Below, piece after piece: positions 48,950 to 60,058 of a stretch of DNA of 64,000 nt; position 1 is the stretch's first letter, and each line of letters opens with the position of its first letter. The DNA lies in assembly GCF_000005505.3 (NCBI RefSeq), contig NC_016134.3:12196624-12260623 (forward strand). The letters are read 5' to 3'. Below the pieces are notes generated by a model. That model saw only the letters and a program-made list of their open reading frames with translations, was not told the origin of the DNA and ran no database searches. The position numbers and the translations under genes are program-made. The DNA comes from Brachypodium distachyon. Lineage: Eukaryota; Streptophyta; Magnoliopsida; Poales; Poaceae.

Positions 48950-50578
48950 CTTAGGACATAATATCTTTTCCTTATGTATTCATATATATACTTGCATTTA
49001 TAATGGTTTCAATCTAAGGCTCCAGAGGGGGACTTACTTGTGACATTATAAGGGGCCACCACCACGGCACGTGGGTAGGAGCGAGGCTGGGCTTCGGGGA
49101 GGAGGGACGGCGGCACGTGGGTAGGAGTCAGGAAACGGCTGCTGGGGTTGATTTCTTGTGTTAATTCCTAGTCGTCCCTCCTAAAATGACATCTAATATC
49201 GGGAAAACAAATAAAAAAAAATCTAAAACTACTTTTAAATGGGATCATGTGAAGGGAGGGATTAGTATGTGTTTCCAACATTTATCACACATACCACTCC
49301 CTCTCCCTTAACTGGGGAGTAGGGAGTACAATTTGGAATGGGTTCTAACTTGAATAGATCAAAAATTTCAACACAGAAAAAGATTTACAAATCCCAATAT
49401 TGATCTAGTAAATTATTATATTGAAATTGGAACCATAGATTTGCTTTTTATTATCATGATCTAATGAATGGTAGTACTCAATTTTGCTGGTAGTGTCTCT
49501 TCCCGCGTCAAAAGTTCCCTTCATTAATGGCTAAGACGCAGCTACAATTTAGGGGATCGCACATCTTGGGGGTTCCTTTCCAAATATACCTCGTCGTCGC
49601 CTTCCCAACTAACCCCGATCATGATCACTCCTATCTCTGAATCTCCTTTGGACTTTCCATCCTTCAGTGAAACTGCCAGCTTGGCCAGATCCGACTCACC
49701 ACTATCCTGTCGATCAAGGATTGCCCTGGATCGGTGTACACACCCATCAACGAAATAGATCTAGAGGGGTAAGGGGGGTACCTTAGATGGCGACCAGTGG
49801 GCCACCATTTCCGCACGGACGAGATCCGACATGTGCCGCATCATCTCGACAATCTCCGGCTAAAAGTGTGACCCTCGATAGTGAACGAGAGAATATGCAA
49901 AATACCACTAGTCAAAACCGACAGCTCCAGAATAGCACTGAGAAAATCAAACGTGCCAAAATACCACTACAGTTTTGGTTTTTGATGCCAAAATACCATT
50001 ATGCACTAACTTAGACTAACAGCCATACAAAAAGGCATATACCCTTACCTCTTCACACACCATAAGTCTCTCATTTCCACTCATTTCAGCAGCTTTTAGA
50101 CAAGATTTCAGCAACATTTAAAAAATAAGCGGCAGATACACAGCAGCAGACCCACAACAACATTTATACAGCAGTTTTGGCAGCATTTCTACAACAGATT
50201 CACAGCAACATTTCTATAGCAGATTCAGCAGCATTTTCATAGAATTTTAGCATAATTTCAACAGCATTTCAGAAACATTTTAAGGCAACAATTATTACAT
50301 AATTTCATAGTCTAATGATCCCCAAAAGCATCACACTAGTAGTTCAACATACAAACATAGTGCTGCACTGCACGTCGCTACAAAATTCTCCTATTAAAAA
50401 ACCAATCCGAACAGAGCATACATGGGAAGGGAAGCGCTGTGCCAGTGTTGCGCTTGGTGTCGAAGTCATCTTGCAGTTACCCAAGCATGCAGGAGAGTGA
50501 CAGAGCAGAAGAGGAGAGGGCTCCTAGGCAGCAAGCGTCGCACGAGTGGGGCAGGGGCGGTGTAGAGCGTCCCACTAA
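48950..50578. other. Intergenic, with repeat S copy 2
   Basis: Repeat S copy 2 lies at about 49157-49310. GGCACGTGGGTAGGAG occurs twice near 49066-49130, a short duplication. From 50090 to 50280 the sequence is a low-complexity series of ACAGCAGATTCAGCAACATTT-like words. No gene is supported. Confidence 0.4.
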
Positions 50579-53008
50579 GGCCTTGTTTGGCACGGGAGTA
50601 TTTTTTGGGTTTTGTGTTTTAAACACTAGTGGTTTGGGTGAAAACACTTGTTTCACCCAAAACACTTGTTTTTTCTGAAAACACTGGTTTTGGTGGAAAA
50701 CACTTGTTTGGTTAAAACACTAGTTGCATTTGGCACAAGGGGACTAAAACAAATTACAAAAATCAACGGTACCAAATTGTGCTTCTTCAGGTACTTCCAT
50801 GCAACGGTACCAAATTACAAAAATCAACGAGCAATAGATTTGTCCCAATCTTCCTCTTCTGCCATACCTTGCCGCCCTTGGAGTTAAGCCTTGCAAAGTT
50901 GTATAGGACCATAAGATTGTCAATATCAAGAATAGGTAAGCATTAGTAAAGTTTAATTCTGTGCTCGTCCATATATAGCAGCAGGAGTAATAGTAGAAGC
51001 TAGTAGCCTGGTAATATGGTGCAAGGTTATGATGATGGTTATGGACAATTTATATTTAGAAGAATACTGGAAATTGGAATAATATAGGATCTGAGAAAGC
51101 ATGCATGTTATGATGGTTTCATTGTCAAACAAAAGGTATTAGACAAATAGAGCACATGCTGCTTGCTAGTGACATAGAACCAAACACTATCAATGACAAA
51201 AATAGAGCACATGCTGCTCTAACAATGAACTAGTGTACGTATACTAGAGACCTTTGACAATTATAGATAATTGCAACCATGACACTTGTTAGTTTTCACA
51301 AGAAATTTAAGCCCAGAATTCCACGAAGTGCTATAAGCAGCAGAACAAAAAGTTCTGTGTGTCATCCTATTGTGCATCTTACCCTAAGAAGGAAAGCTAC
51401 AGGTTGATGATCATTGTGGCAATTTTGACTGAAAGTCATTGTGGCAATTAAGAAATAAACAAGCAAAAAATTATGATTACAACATATGTGAGAAAATATG
51501 CTCCAGCAGAAAACACGATTCTAGTTTACATTACAGCAGAAAACACAAGGAAAACACTTCAAAAAAGCAAGGATGCCATTGCTTACCTCATGCTACCTTA
51601 GCTATATGCCTTCTAATCCACAGAATAGCAGTTCCATCCTTATCAGCAACCAGATTGATAAGCATTATTTCCCTATTGTCAGCAATTCTGAACACCTCCA
51701 ACGGTAGCATCTTCTCATCACGAGTTATCCCTTCCATATAGATGCATGTACAACAATGGAAAAACTAAAAACATCATCTCAATATCTTCTTCGGCTTTCC
51801 TCTTCCTAACATGCTCTAGTCTCCCTTGATTCATTTAGGTACTAAGGAAAAGAATCAAGAAAACAAGAAAATTTACTCTAGGCACTCAATTACAAGAACG
51901 GTGAACTCAAGGCATGTAGGAAATAAACAAAAGGAGTACCAAGGCTGTTACATATCAAATTTAGGTGTCAAAACAATATCCCAAGAAGGTGGTGGTTCAT
52001 CCAACCCAACAAAGGTCCAAGGGGGAGGTCCTTGTCAAATAAAATTGAAAGAGGATATAACATTCTTCGGTCACCACGTATATGACAGAATATATAGTTC
52101 ATTAGAAATACAACATATATACTACTACTAGGTACTGCTGAAGATAACTGTATCTTTAACAACATAGGTTCTGAATTTCAAAATGCCATAAAAGTAACCA
52201 AGTCATGATTGCATCTGCAAGAACTAAAAAAGGCATAAAGATCAGATGATAATTCTACTGTAATCACACATTTCGTCCATTAAAAGCATCATGGAGTACC
52301 AAACACATTCAAATTGGCAAGAGTGGAGATTACAGAGAAAAGGAAGCTACTTCCAGCACTAGTAAAAGCATCCTCCATGCATCCAGCATCCACCCATAGG
52401 CATGCACAGATGATAAATGAATCTACCCATATGGAGAAATAAGGCATCTCCAATCAAATCACACACAAGCAGTGAAGCAACCCACAACCTTAGAACAAAG
52501 CAGTCGATGATTCCAAATTGACAGCTGCTGAGGAGGAGAGAAAGGACATGGGAAACTCACCGGCGAAAAAGCCAGCCTGCCTCAGGGAAGTCGACGGCAG
52601 CGGCGTCCTCTGCTTTGCTTGATTGGGTTATGGAGACGAGGTCAGTAGGGTGAGAGAGAGAGAGAGGTCAACAGCAGCACACGGGAAGGTGAGGGAAGAT
52701 CGACTTCTGCGTGGAGGTGAAGTGGTCGATGGCTACGCGGAGGTGGGAGGAGGCAGGTGTTGGTGGCGCGGAGACGACGCCGGCGGCGTAGAGGCATGCG
52801 GGCAACGAATCGCGGCACCAGCCGAAACGCGAGTCGAACTCGCGTCTGGGGTTTTGCCCTGCATGACTTGTTTCGGGGATATTTCTAGGGTTTTCACATC
52901 ACTGAGACCGGCCTGCCAAATGGCCCAAAACTGTGTTCTCGTGTTTTCGGGCCGCGCCAGGAAAAGAACTCGGGCCACTCCAGAAAAACTCCCGTACCAA
53001 ACAGGCAC
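50579..53008. mobile_element. PIF/Harbinger-type non-autonomous element with captured sequence
   Basis: The left terminus is GGCCTTGTTTGGCACGGGAG. The right terminus, reverse-complemented, is GTGCCTGTTTGGTACGGGAG. These are inverted repeats of about 24 bp with few mismatches. TAA flanks both ends (50576-50578 and 53009-53011), the PIF/Harbinger target-site type. The 2,430-bp interior has no transposase frame that I recognise. It has exon-like minus-strand pieces (see the next entry), a GC-rich right part and AT-rich spacers, so it looks like an element that has picked up host gene sequence. Confidence 0.7.
51610..52015 (-). pseudogene. Possible captured gene exons inside the PIF/Harbinger-type element
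   Basis: Two minus-strand stretches look coding. One, about 52015-51950, follows a TTTGACAAG acceptor-like site and encodes PPPWTFVGLDEPPPSWDIVL then TPKFDM and a stop. The other, about 51750-51605, encodes MEGITRDEKMLPLEVFRIAD and TAILWIRRHIAKVA, followed by a stop and a GTAAGC. I do not recognise either product, and they may come from one gene. They may instead be chance frames. Confidence 0.3.
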
Positions 53009-53011
53009 TAA

Positions 53012-53477
53012 GGGGTAGAGGCGGCGGAGTGCGCCGGCGTCGGGTGTCTCCGCGACGGGCAGAGGTGGCAGATAGCGCCCCGAGACGGACAGGGAGAATC
53101 CCCGAGACGGACAGGGAGTGGCTTGCGGGAGGGATTAAAAGGGGAGGGAGGCGCGGCGATGCGGCCAGCGTGTGCGCCGCGATGGATCGTTGGGAGCCAG
53201 AGAAGGGGACGAGATGGGGGTTCGGGCTGTCTCTCTCGTTTGGCTAGGTTTAGACGAGGGCAATTCTGGGATTCCAAAGAAACTGACAATTAACATTTAC
53301 ATTGAGCAGCGGGAATGCTTTGATATTTAAGACAGTGCTATTTTGGCCAAAAATGCCTTAACGACGGTGCTGTTTTGGCAAGTGCAGGTTTTTTAGTGCT
53401 ATTTTTGAACTCTTGGTTTTCACTAGTGGTATTGTGGCAATTTTTTCCTCGTGAGTGGGACACGCCCTCCAAAACCC
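53012..53477. other. GC-rich to AT-rich spacer
   Basis: GAGACGGACAGGGAG occurs twice near 53083-53117, a short duplication. No supported gene lies here. Confidence 0.35.
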
Positions 53478-53660
53478 TCTGCAATTATCTCTCCACGACG
53501 GTCTCACTGAGGCATAGGGTGGAACAAATTTCCATAGTAACACAAATGCTTGGTAAGAACACAGCTTGTCACAGCTCGATCACGTGAGGACAAGGGGGGT
53601 TATATGTGCTCAAAGAGATGTCATTCGGGAGGTCGGCGATGCCCAGACCACTGCTTTCTG
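53478..53660 (-). pseudogene. F-box fragment, copy 2
   Basis: The minus strand retains GIADLPNDI, then frame-broken sequence equivalent to the F-box of copy 1, then LWKFVPPYASVRPSW. A shift between the two halves and the loss of the rest of the gene make it non-functional. Confidence 0.6.
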
Positions 53661-53689
53661 CTACCGGTTAATTATTATTTTCCAAATTC

Positions 53690-54240
53690 TTAAGTTTTCA
53701 TATTCTTTATGATTCTATAGTACATGACATCGTTTTCCCCCTTTTTTATGTATGTATGTTTCATTGTTGTTGCGGTCCAGAGGCGCCCCGGAGAAAGTGT
53801 GACCTACATTTATTATTGTGATCTAAAGTTGTATTGAGAAGAAATGAGACTTACATTTATTACATTTATTGTTGCGATCTAAAGGCAGCTAAGAATTGAA
53901 AGTGAGACTTCTATCCTAATTTTTAGAAATAGTTGGACTTGTTGGGATCGCAAGGGAAGCCTATCCCCAATCCCTGCTATCCTGCCGATCAAGGCTTGAC
54001 CGTGGGAAACTAGAAGATTATGATTCCCCAAAACAGGTGAGATTTTCCATTTGATTATGGGCTCCATTAGATTAAACAACTTCTATAGGTTCAGAGATTA
54101 AACAAATTAAATAGTTCGTAAGGATCAACCTGCTATACATTCCAACAATAGAACAAGATATAAAATGGAATCTACCTTAGAAATTAATCCACGTGTCTAC
54201 ACAATGCATTCTACACATTATGGGTCAGTGAATTGGATAT
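53690..54240. repeat. Repeat R, partial copies
   Basis: 53690-53905 holds the GTTTCATTGTTGTTGCGGTC and ACCTACATTTATTATTGTG part. 54025-54240 holds the CCCCAAAACAGGTGAGATTT to GAATTGGATATCA part. The two parts are in swapped order relative to 47700-48170, indicating rearrangement or two insertions. Confidence 0.65.
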
Positions 54241-54259
54241 CATTGGGGAGCGGTTTCAG

Positions 54260-54455
54260 GAACGCAAGAACTTGTTGCAGTCCTTGATGGTCTCGTTGGT
54301 TGTCACAGCTCGAACGCAAGAATTTCAGGATGGAGACACATTTGCATAGGTAATACCAATGCTCAGTAAGAACATTGGTTGTCACAGCTCGAACACGTGA
54401 GGATGAGATGGCCAATATGTGCCTAGGGATGTCATTCAGGAGGCCGGAGATGCCA
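54260..54455 (-). pseudogene. F-box fragment, copy 3
   Basis: The minus strand encodes GLLNDIPRHILAISSS, then VRAVTTNVLTEHWYYLCKCV, which aligns with copy 1 but with many replacements. A TTGGTTGTCACAGCTCGAAC word occurs twice here, showing a small internal duplication. Confidence 0.55.
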
Positions 54456-54644
54456 ATACCACCGCTTTCGTCTACTAGTTAATTATTATTTTCCAATTTA
54501 AAATGGTTTTATATCGTTTACCATTTGATAGTACAAGACCTCTTTTTTCATGTATGTATGTTTCAATATTTTTGCGGTCTAAATGCTCCCCGGGAAAAAG
54601 TTGGACCCACATTTATTATTATGGTCTAAAGGCGTCTTCACGAC

Positions 54645-54835
54645 TGCAACGTCACCAGTGGCGGGTCAAAATCGCCCTTAGTGGCGGGTGGCCGACCCGC
54701 CACTAATCCTGCGCCACCGGTGGTATAGACCTCCAGTGGCGGGTTTCGAGACAGCCACTGGTGGTGGGTGGGAACCAGTGGCGGTTCAACTACCCGCCAC
54801 CGGTGTGGTACCAAGGGAGGCCCATACAAGATACC
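54645..54835. repeat. CACTA-type subterminal repeat cluster
   Basis: Short words CCAGTGGCGGGT and ACCCGCCACT/ACCCGCCACCGG recur at least eight times in both orientations within 190 bp. This resembles subterminal transposase-binding arrays of CACTA elements. No CACTA terminus is seen at either edge, so it is a fragment. Confidence 0.5.
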
Positions 54836-54859
54836 AGTTGAAGCACTGCTGGTGGGGAG

Positions 54860-55925
54860 CGTCGGCTAGGGTTCCTTGTCAGCCTCTGCTCTAAGCGCAA
54901 GATACCGTCCGGGTCTTCTGTTTTTGGCTCGGAGCAAGAAAAAAGAGATGAAACGTTTACATTTAGGATGACGAGGTGGGTAAATAACTTGAATTTGGCA
55001 AGGAAAAGCGACCAATAGTACCTTCGGACCTACTTTAAGAATTGTACTACCGAAAGCAGTTTGCTTTTTTGTTTTTTACTGCCCGAGCTGAGCCAGCAAA
55101 AACGGCTCGCCAGCACTTCAGGCCGAGCCATGCTCGGCTCGACGGCGGCCAGCTCGGACCGACCGGGCTCAGTCTGGCTCGTAACCACACCATGACAGAA
55201 ACCCTAAAGGTCTGATAATGAGATCTTTGGGTCTGAATCTCTTCATAGTGGAATTCGAGTTGGAGGCAGATCGAGTTCGTGCGCTGAAGGGAAGCCCTTC
55301 GAGACTAGGTAAGCATGGGATTCTCCTAAAATTCTTTGACCGTCGGATGTGGTCTTTGATGAGCTCCACATATTTGGGTGTGGGTTATGAAACTTCGTTT
55401 TGAGTTGATGAACATGGAAAGGGGCACTGCGTTAGCTTCCATGGTGTGGAAGGTACGTGGAAAAGTTGGAGGTAGATGACAAGGGTAGAGCTTGGGGAGA
55501 TTATCTCAGGCTCGTGTGACAATTGATGTACAACACTTCCATTAATTGATGATATTTTGTTTTAGTGTTCTCGACGAGGAAAAAGGAGACTATTCAAGAT
55601 GACCTTATGTATGAACACCTGCCCATGTACTGCTTCTCCTGTGCCCTGTTGGATTACTCGTTGCTGGTATGTCCAACTCCCGGTACCTTTGACAAAGATG
55701 GAAAGCTGTCATATTCTAGAGAAAGAATTTTTGTTCCATAGAAGAGGAAGAATGATGTTGGTTCGTCTACTGAGCACTCTGGGTCCAGTTGGAGCTTTTG
55801 GAGAATGACCATGGCTCAGGTTCACGCGCCGCGAGGCGAAGAAGGGAACTATACTGATACTCATGGGGATGTCAACTCTCCTGCTAGGAAGAAGGGTCAT
55901 GATCTAAAAGCGCCGTGCGGAAGTT
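54860..55925 (+). pseudogene. DUF4283 / zinc-knuckle (LINE ORF1-like) relic, copy 1
   Basis: The plus strand encodes fragments of the DUF4283-plus-CCHC-type protein common in plant LINE ORF1s and related retroelements: FELEADRVRALKGSPSRLGK, HGILLKFFDRR, then in another frame YEHLPMYCFSC and [19 protein letters not shown]. The zinc-knuckle histidine is replaced (DYS where GHS is expected) and several frame shifts and stops intervene. It is inactive. Confidence 0.7.
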
Positions 55926-56375
55926 GAAAATTATGAACCCCCAAAAAACAGGTGAGATTTTCCATTTGATTATGGCCTCCATTAATTAGATTCAAAACTT
56001 TCTATAGGTTCATAGTTTAAACAAATTAAATAGTTTGTAAAGAACAACCTGCCATCCATTTTAACAACATAGTAAGATATCAAATGAAATATTCTTAGAA
56101 ATTAATCCATGTGTCCACATATGATGCATTATACACATTATAGGTAAGTGAATTGGATGTCACAAACTTTGATTGGGGTGTGGTAGCGGGCACAAAAGAA
56201 CTTCTGTAGTACACGATATCGTTTTCCCGTGTTTTTCATGTATATGTTTCATTATTGTTGCGGTCTAAAGGTGCCGCGGGAAAAAGTGTGACATACATTT
56301 ATAATTGTGGTCTAAAAATGTATGTACTGAGAAAAAGTGAGACTTACATTCATTGTCACGATCTAAAGAACTTGT
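55925..56375. repeat. Repeat R, copy
   Basis: It carries the full series from AAACAGGTGAGATTTTCC to ACTTACATTCATTGTCACG in the same order as 47700-48160. It follows the DUF4283 relic directly, as in the 60893-61487 copy, so the two travel together. Confidence 0.75.
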
Positions 56376-56545
56376 TGCAGTCATTGACGTTCTCACTGAT
56401 GCATAGGGTGGAAAATTTCCATAGGCAACACAAATGTTTGGTAAGGACAAAGGTTGTCACAGCTCGATCACATGAGGACAAGAAGAATAATATGTGCTTT
56501 GGGATGTCATCAGGAGGTCGGAGATGCCAACACCACTACTTTCTG
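56365..56545 (-). pseudogene. F-box fragment, copy 4
   Basis: The minus strand encodes DDIPKHILFFLSSCDRAVTT then FVLTKHLCCLWKF, homologous to the F-box of copy 1 with a damaged start. It is followed by the same non-coding flank as copy 2. Confidence 0.55.
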
Positions 56546-56569
56546 CTACCTGCAGTTAATTATTATTTT

Positions 56570-57231
56570 CCAAAATCTTACGTTTTCATATCCTTTAGGA
56601 TTCAGTAGTACACATGACATTGTTTTCCCGTGTATTTCATGTATGTAAGTATGTTTCATTATTGTTATGGTCTCAGGGTTCCTCGGGCAAAAAGTGTGAC
56701 CTACATTTATTACTGTGGTCTAAAGGTGTATTGAGAAAAAGTGAGACTTATAGTTATTGTCACGATCTAAAGGCGTCCTGAGAATTGGCAGTTAAACATA
56801 TATTCTAATATAAAAACGAAAATGAAACACATGTCTTCTTTTGTTCGCTTTTTCAAAATGTGGGGAAGTAGAAATTGAGCTATTAAACAAGTTAGTTATG
56901 TAGAACACAGACGTACCAGTCCACAGAAATCAGCATCAACAAAGGCACAAACCACTCATTGGGTATGAATGTGTGAATTGGTGATACAAAAAATAAGTAA
57001 AACATGATCAATGATCTATTGTTTAATAGCATGAGGCGTTAGTGGAATTTAGACATGATAGCCTTCACATTAATGTCGAAAACAATCATTTCCAAGTCCT
57101 CCATTGCAGGAAAACTTGAGAAATAAATAGTATGATATTTCAATTAAGCAACCATCGTTGAGTGCTTGGAAGGCTTGATCCTAATTCTTTAAATAGAAAA
57201 ATCAGCTTCCCACAAGATAGTGAGACTAAGG
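56570..57231. repeat. Repeat R, copy with long right part
   Basis: It aligns with 48030-48600, including AAACACATGTCTTCTTTTGT, TGTGAATTGGTGATACAAAA and TTTAATAGCATGAGGCGTTA. At 57232 it is cut by GGTGCGTTTGGTTCTC, which looks like a DNA-transposon terminus; I did not find its other end. Confidence 0.7.
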
Positions 57232-57499
57232 GTGCGTTTGGTTCTCTGCTAAGGAAAAGCAAGAAACGTGTTTGGTTGGAGCAATTGCTTTTGATTTTGT
57301 AATGACCTAAATGACTGTCTATATGCGAATTGATCGTCGATGATCTTTTCTTTGATTGTGACGGTGAAGAGAAATGTCATGTTTCTAACGATGCCTATGT
57401 TTACATAACAAATAAAGAGTGATGTTCTAAATATTGTTACACAAAATATATATGTTTCACATGATAATGAATGACACCAACATAGCTAGCTAAACTACC

Positions 57500-58105
57500 T
57501 CGCTATGTTGGCTAGGGTTCCCGGTCAGCCTCTGCTCGATGCAGAAGATAACGGCGGGTCTTCTCTTTTTTGGCTCGGGCAGGGAAAAAGAGATGAAACG
57601 TTTTAATTTAGGATGGCAAGGTGGGTAAATAACTTGATGTGTTGGCAAGGAAAAGCAACCAAAAGTACTTCCGGATCTACTTTGAGAATTGTACTACCGA
57701 AAGCAGTCTGCTTTTTGCTGCCCGAACCGAGCCGGCAAATAGCTCGCCTGCACTTCAGGCCCTGGCTTGGCTCACCGGCGGCCAGGTCAGACCGAACCAG
57801 CCTCGTGTCCACCCTTACGGAAACCCTAAAGGTCTGATCTTGAGATCTTTGGTTCCGAATCTCTTCATACGAATTTGAGTTGAAGGCTGATCGAGTACGT
57901 GTGATGAAGGGAGGCCCTTCGAGACTGGGTAAGCATGCAATTCTCCTAAAATTATTTGACCCTCGGATATCCTCAGATGTGGTCTTTGATATAGGAGTTC
58001 AACATTTGGGTGCGGATTATGAAACTTGGCCTGGTTTTGAGTTGATGAACGTGGAAGGGGCATGCACTGTGTTAGCTTCCATGGTGGGGAAGGTGGAAAA
58101 GTGAG
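57500..58105 (+). pseudogene. DUF4283 relic, copy 2
   Basis: It matches 54870-55460. The plus strand retains ADRVRVMKGGPSRLGKHAIL, then LLKLFDPR and WPGFELMNVEGACTVLASM. It stops before the zinc knuckle. A third, short copy of its upstream part lies at about 58495-58605. Confidence 0.65.
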
Positions 58106-58109
58106 GTAG

Positions 58110-58430
58110 CTGATATGAGGACAAGAAGGATAATATGTGCTCAGGGATGTCATCGGGAGGTCCAAGATGCCAACATGCACCACTGCTTTCTGCTACCAGT
58201 TAATTACTATTTTTCAAATTCTTATGTTTTCAAATCCTTTAGGATTCTATAGTATATGACATTGTTTTACCATGTTTTTCATCTAAGAATGTTTCATTAT
58301 AGTTGTGGTCTCCAGGTTCCCCGGGAAAAAAGTGTGACCTACATTTGTTATGGTGGTCTAAAGGTTTATCAAGAAAAAGTGGGACTTACATTTATTTATT
58401 TTCACCATCTATAGGCATCCTGAGAATTGG
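58110..58430. repeat. Short F-box remnant and repeat R copy
   Basis: 58115-58180 retains only the start of the F-box region on the minus strand. 58200-58430 is a repeat R copy with GTTTCATTATAGTTGTGGTC and GTGGGACTTACATTTATTT. Confidence 0.55.
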
Positions 58431-58723
58431 TGCAGTGCAGGCTGGGGATGAGCGACGCCGGAGTTGGAGCACCGCGGCACTGCCGGTGAGGAGCGCCGGC
58501 AAGACTTCTCGATCAGCCTCTGCTCGATGCGCAAGATACTGGTTGGGTCTTCTGTTTTTGGTTCGGGGCAGGGAAAAAGAGATGAAACGTTTTCATTGAG
58601 GATGTGAAGGAAGCTCTGGAGTTCGTGGACTGGGTAATTTAGAAGTTTGCATCATTGTATGACCTATTTATTTTACTAGACTTATGTATTATGCATGCAT
58701 ATGTTTTTTCATGTTGTTTCAGC

Positions 58724-59872
58724 AAAATGACGTTAATATGATTGTTACACCAGATCAGGATATGTGCCCGCGACCGTCACTATCACCCGCTTGGCCTATA
58801 AATACATCCCTCCTCCTTTCCTCCGCCCCGCTTCCGCATCCCGGCAGCGCCCGGAGGACCCCTTTTGCTCCTTCCTCCTCACATAGCTATCTAGTCTTTT
58901 CTCCACAGAAAAAAAAAACCACAAAGCCCTACGCTCCATGCGTACGACGCGATGTTAGTGACTACTGTATGGCAGAGATGAATGGCTATGACTTGCTTAA
59001 AAAAAATGTGTGTTTGCTATTTAGCAAATTTATTTTATAAGATGCTAGCTACCTATCTCAATCTAAAACCATTCATTCTGAATCATTTCTATCTCTATTG
59101 AGTGAATTTCAACTCATTTCTAAATAGCATTATATGATATGTTGCTCTTCTGTGACATATGTTTGCTATTTTCTGCTGTCTTTTGGTTCTATCATAAATT
59201 ATTTGCCGAATTACATAACTATCTAGCCTGTTAGAATTTCTTGTGCCTATGCAATTGCTAGTGTTACTTTCTCTACATCTTTCCGTGGAAAATGACTGAT
59301 ACATAAAAAGAAAGAACGAAAAAGAGTGTAGTCTGTTGATGTTCATTTCCCTAGGAATCTTAAGTAAAGCAACAAATCTCCGTTTTCTTAATTTGTTTCT
59401 GCATTCATCGCTATTGTCCCATTGCTTCCTGAGAACCTATCATCCAAGCAGGCCAAGCTTGGTCCTACTCCTTGTTTTGCAAATGTTCCGCGTTGTCCAT
59501 CAATTGGTGCAAGTTCTTTCAACTGGACTATATCATGTCATGTTCTAAATCTTGCTGTCCTGTTCACTACAAAACCCACAGCAGTAAAAATAATGGTTGC
59601 CAGCATCTAAAAATAATATCATGACCTGCACCGGCGGCGGGGTTGGATCTGCACAGGCGGCGTGCGGGATAGCTCTTCAATGGCGCTGCCACCTCTTTCT
59701 CTCTCTTTCTCTGTTCTCTGTCTCCAGTCGCGACCCGAGGAGGAGTGAGGAGTGAGGAGTTAGGAGTGGCCTCCGATCCTAACCCTAATCCCCGCGACCC
59801 GCCCGAAATTTCCCCTCCCTGCCCCACTCTAAAATTTCCCTCCACCCACGCACCAGCCGCTTTTTCCAAAAC
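58724..59872 (+). repeat. Large duplicated unit P-Q, copy 1
   Basis: P (58724-59448) runs from AAAATGACGTTAATATGATT to CTTCCTGAGAACCTATCATC. Q (59449-59872) runs from AAGCAGGCCAAGCTTGGTCC to CACCAGCCGCTTTTTCCAAA. P matches 61900-62620; Q matches 61487-61899 and 62621-62963. All copies are direct and only lightly diverged. No recognisable protein is encoded. Confidence 0.85.
58797..58804 (+). promoter_or_regulatory. TATA-type promoter inside unit P
   Basis: TATAAATA is followed by a C/T-rich leader about 30 bp downstream, the look of a real plant core promoter. The second copy has the same box at 61971-61978. No recognisable coding sequence follows either, so they are captured promoters. Confidence 0.45.
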
Positions 59873-60058
59873 ACACCGTTTCCTACTGTTTTTGTCATTT
59901 GTTACTCATATCTCATGAATCACAGATGCATCTCACTGTTTTTATCACTGGGATACTCAAATCTCATGTTTCTTTCTATTTTTGTTACTCAAGTTTAGGG
60001 ATCCTTCGAACAGAGAACTAGACATTAGTTAATCATATATAAGTTTAGGGAGCCTTCG
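59873..60058. other. Spacer between unit Q and the inverted promoter copy
   Basis: A CTCATATCTCATGAATCACA word and a related one lie here, and AAGTTTAGGGA.CCTTCG occurs twice (about 59991 and 60040), marking a small duplication next to the junction. Confidence 0.4.

Noticed and set aside
59095..59346. Near-identical 83-codon minus-strand frames here and at 62270-62521
   Set aside because: Conservation between the two reflects the recent P-unit duplication, not selection. The sequence is AT-rich and shows no domain.
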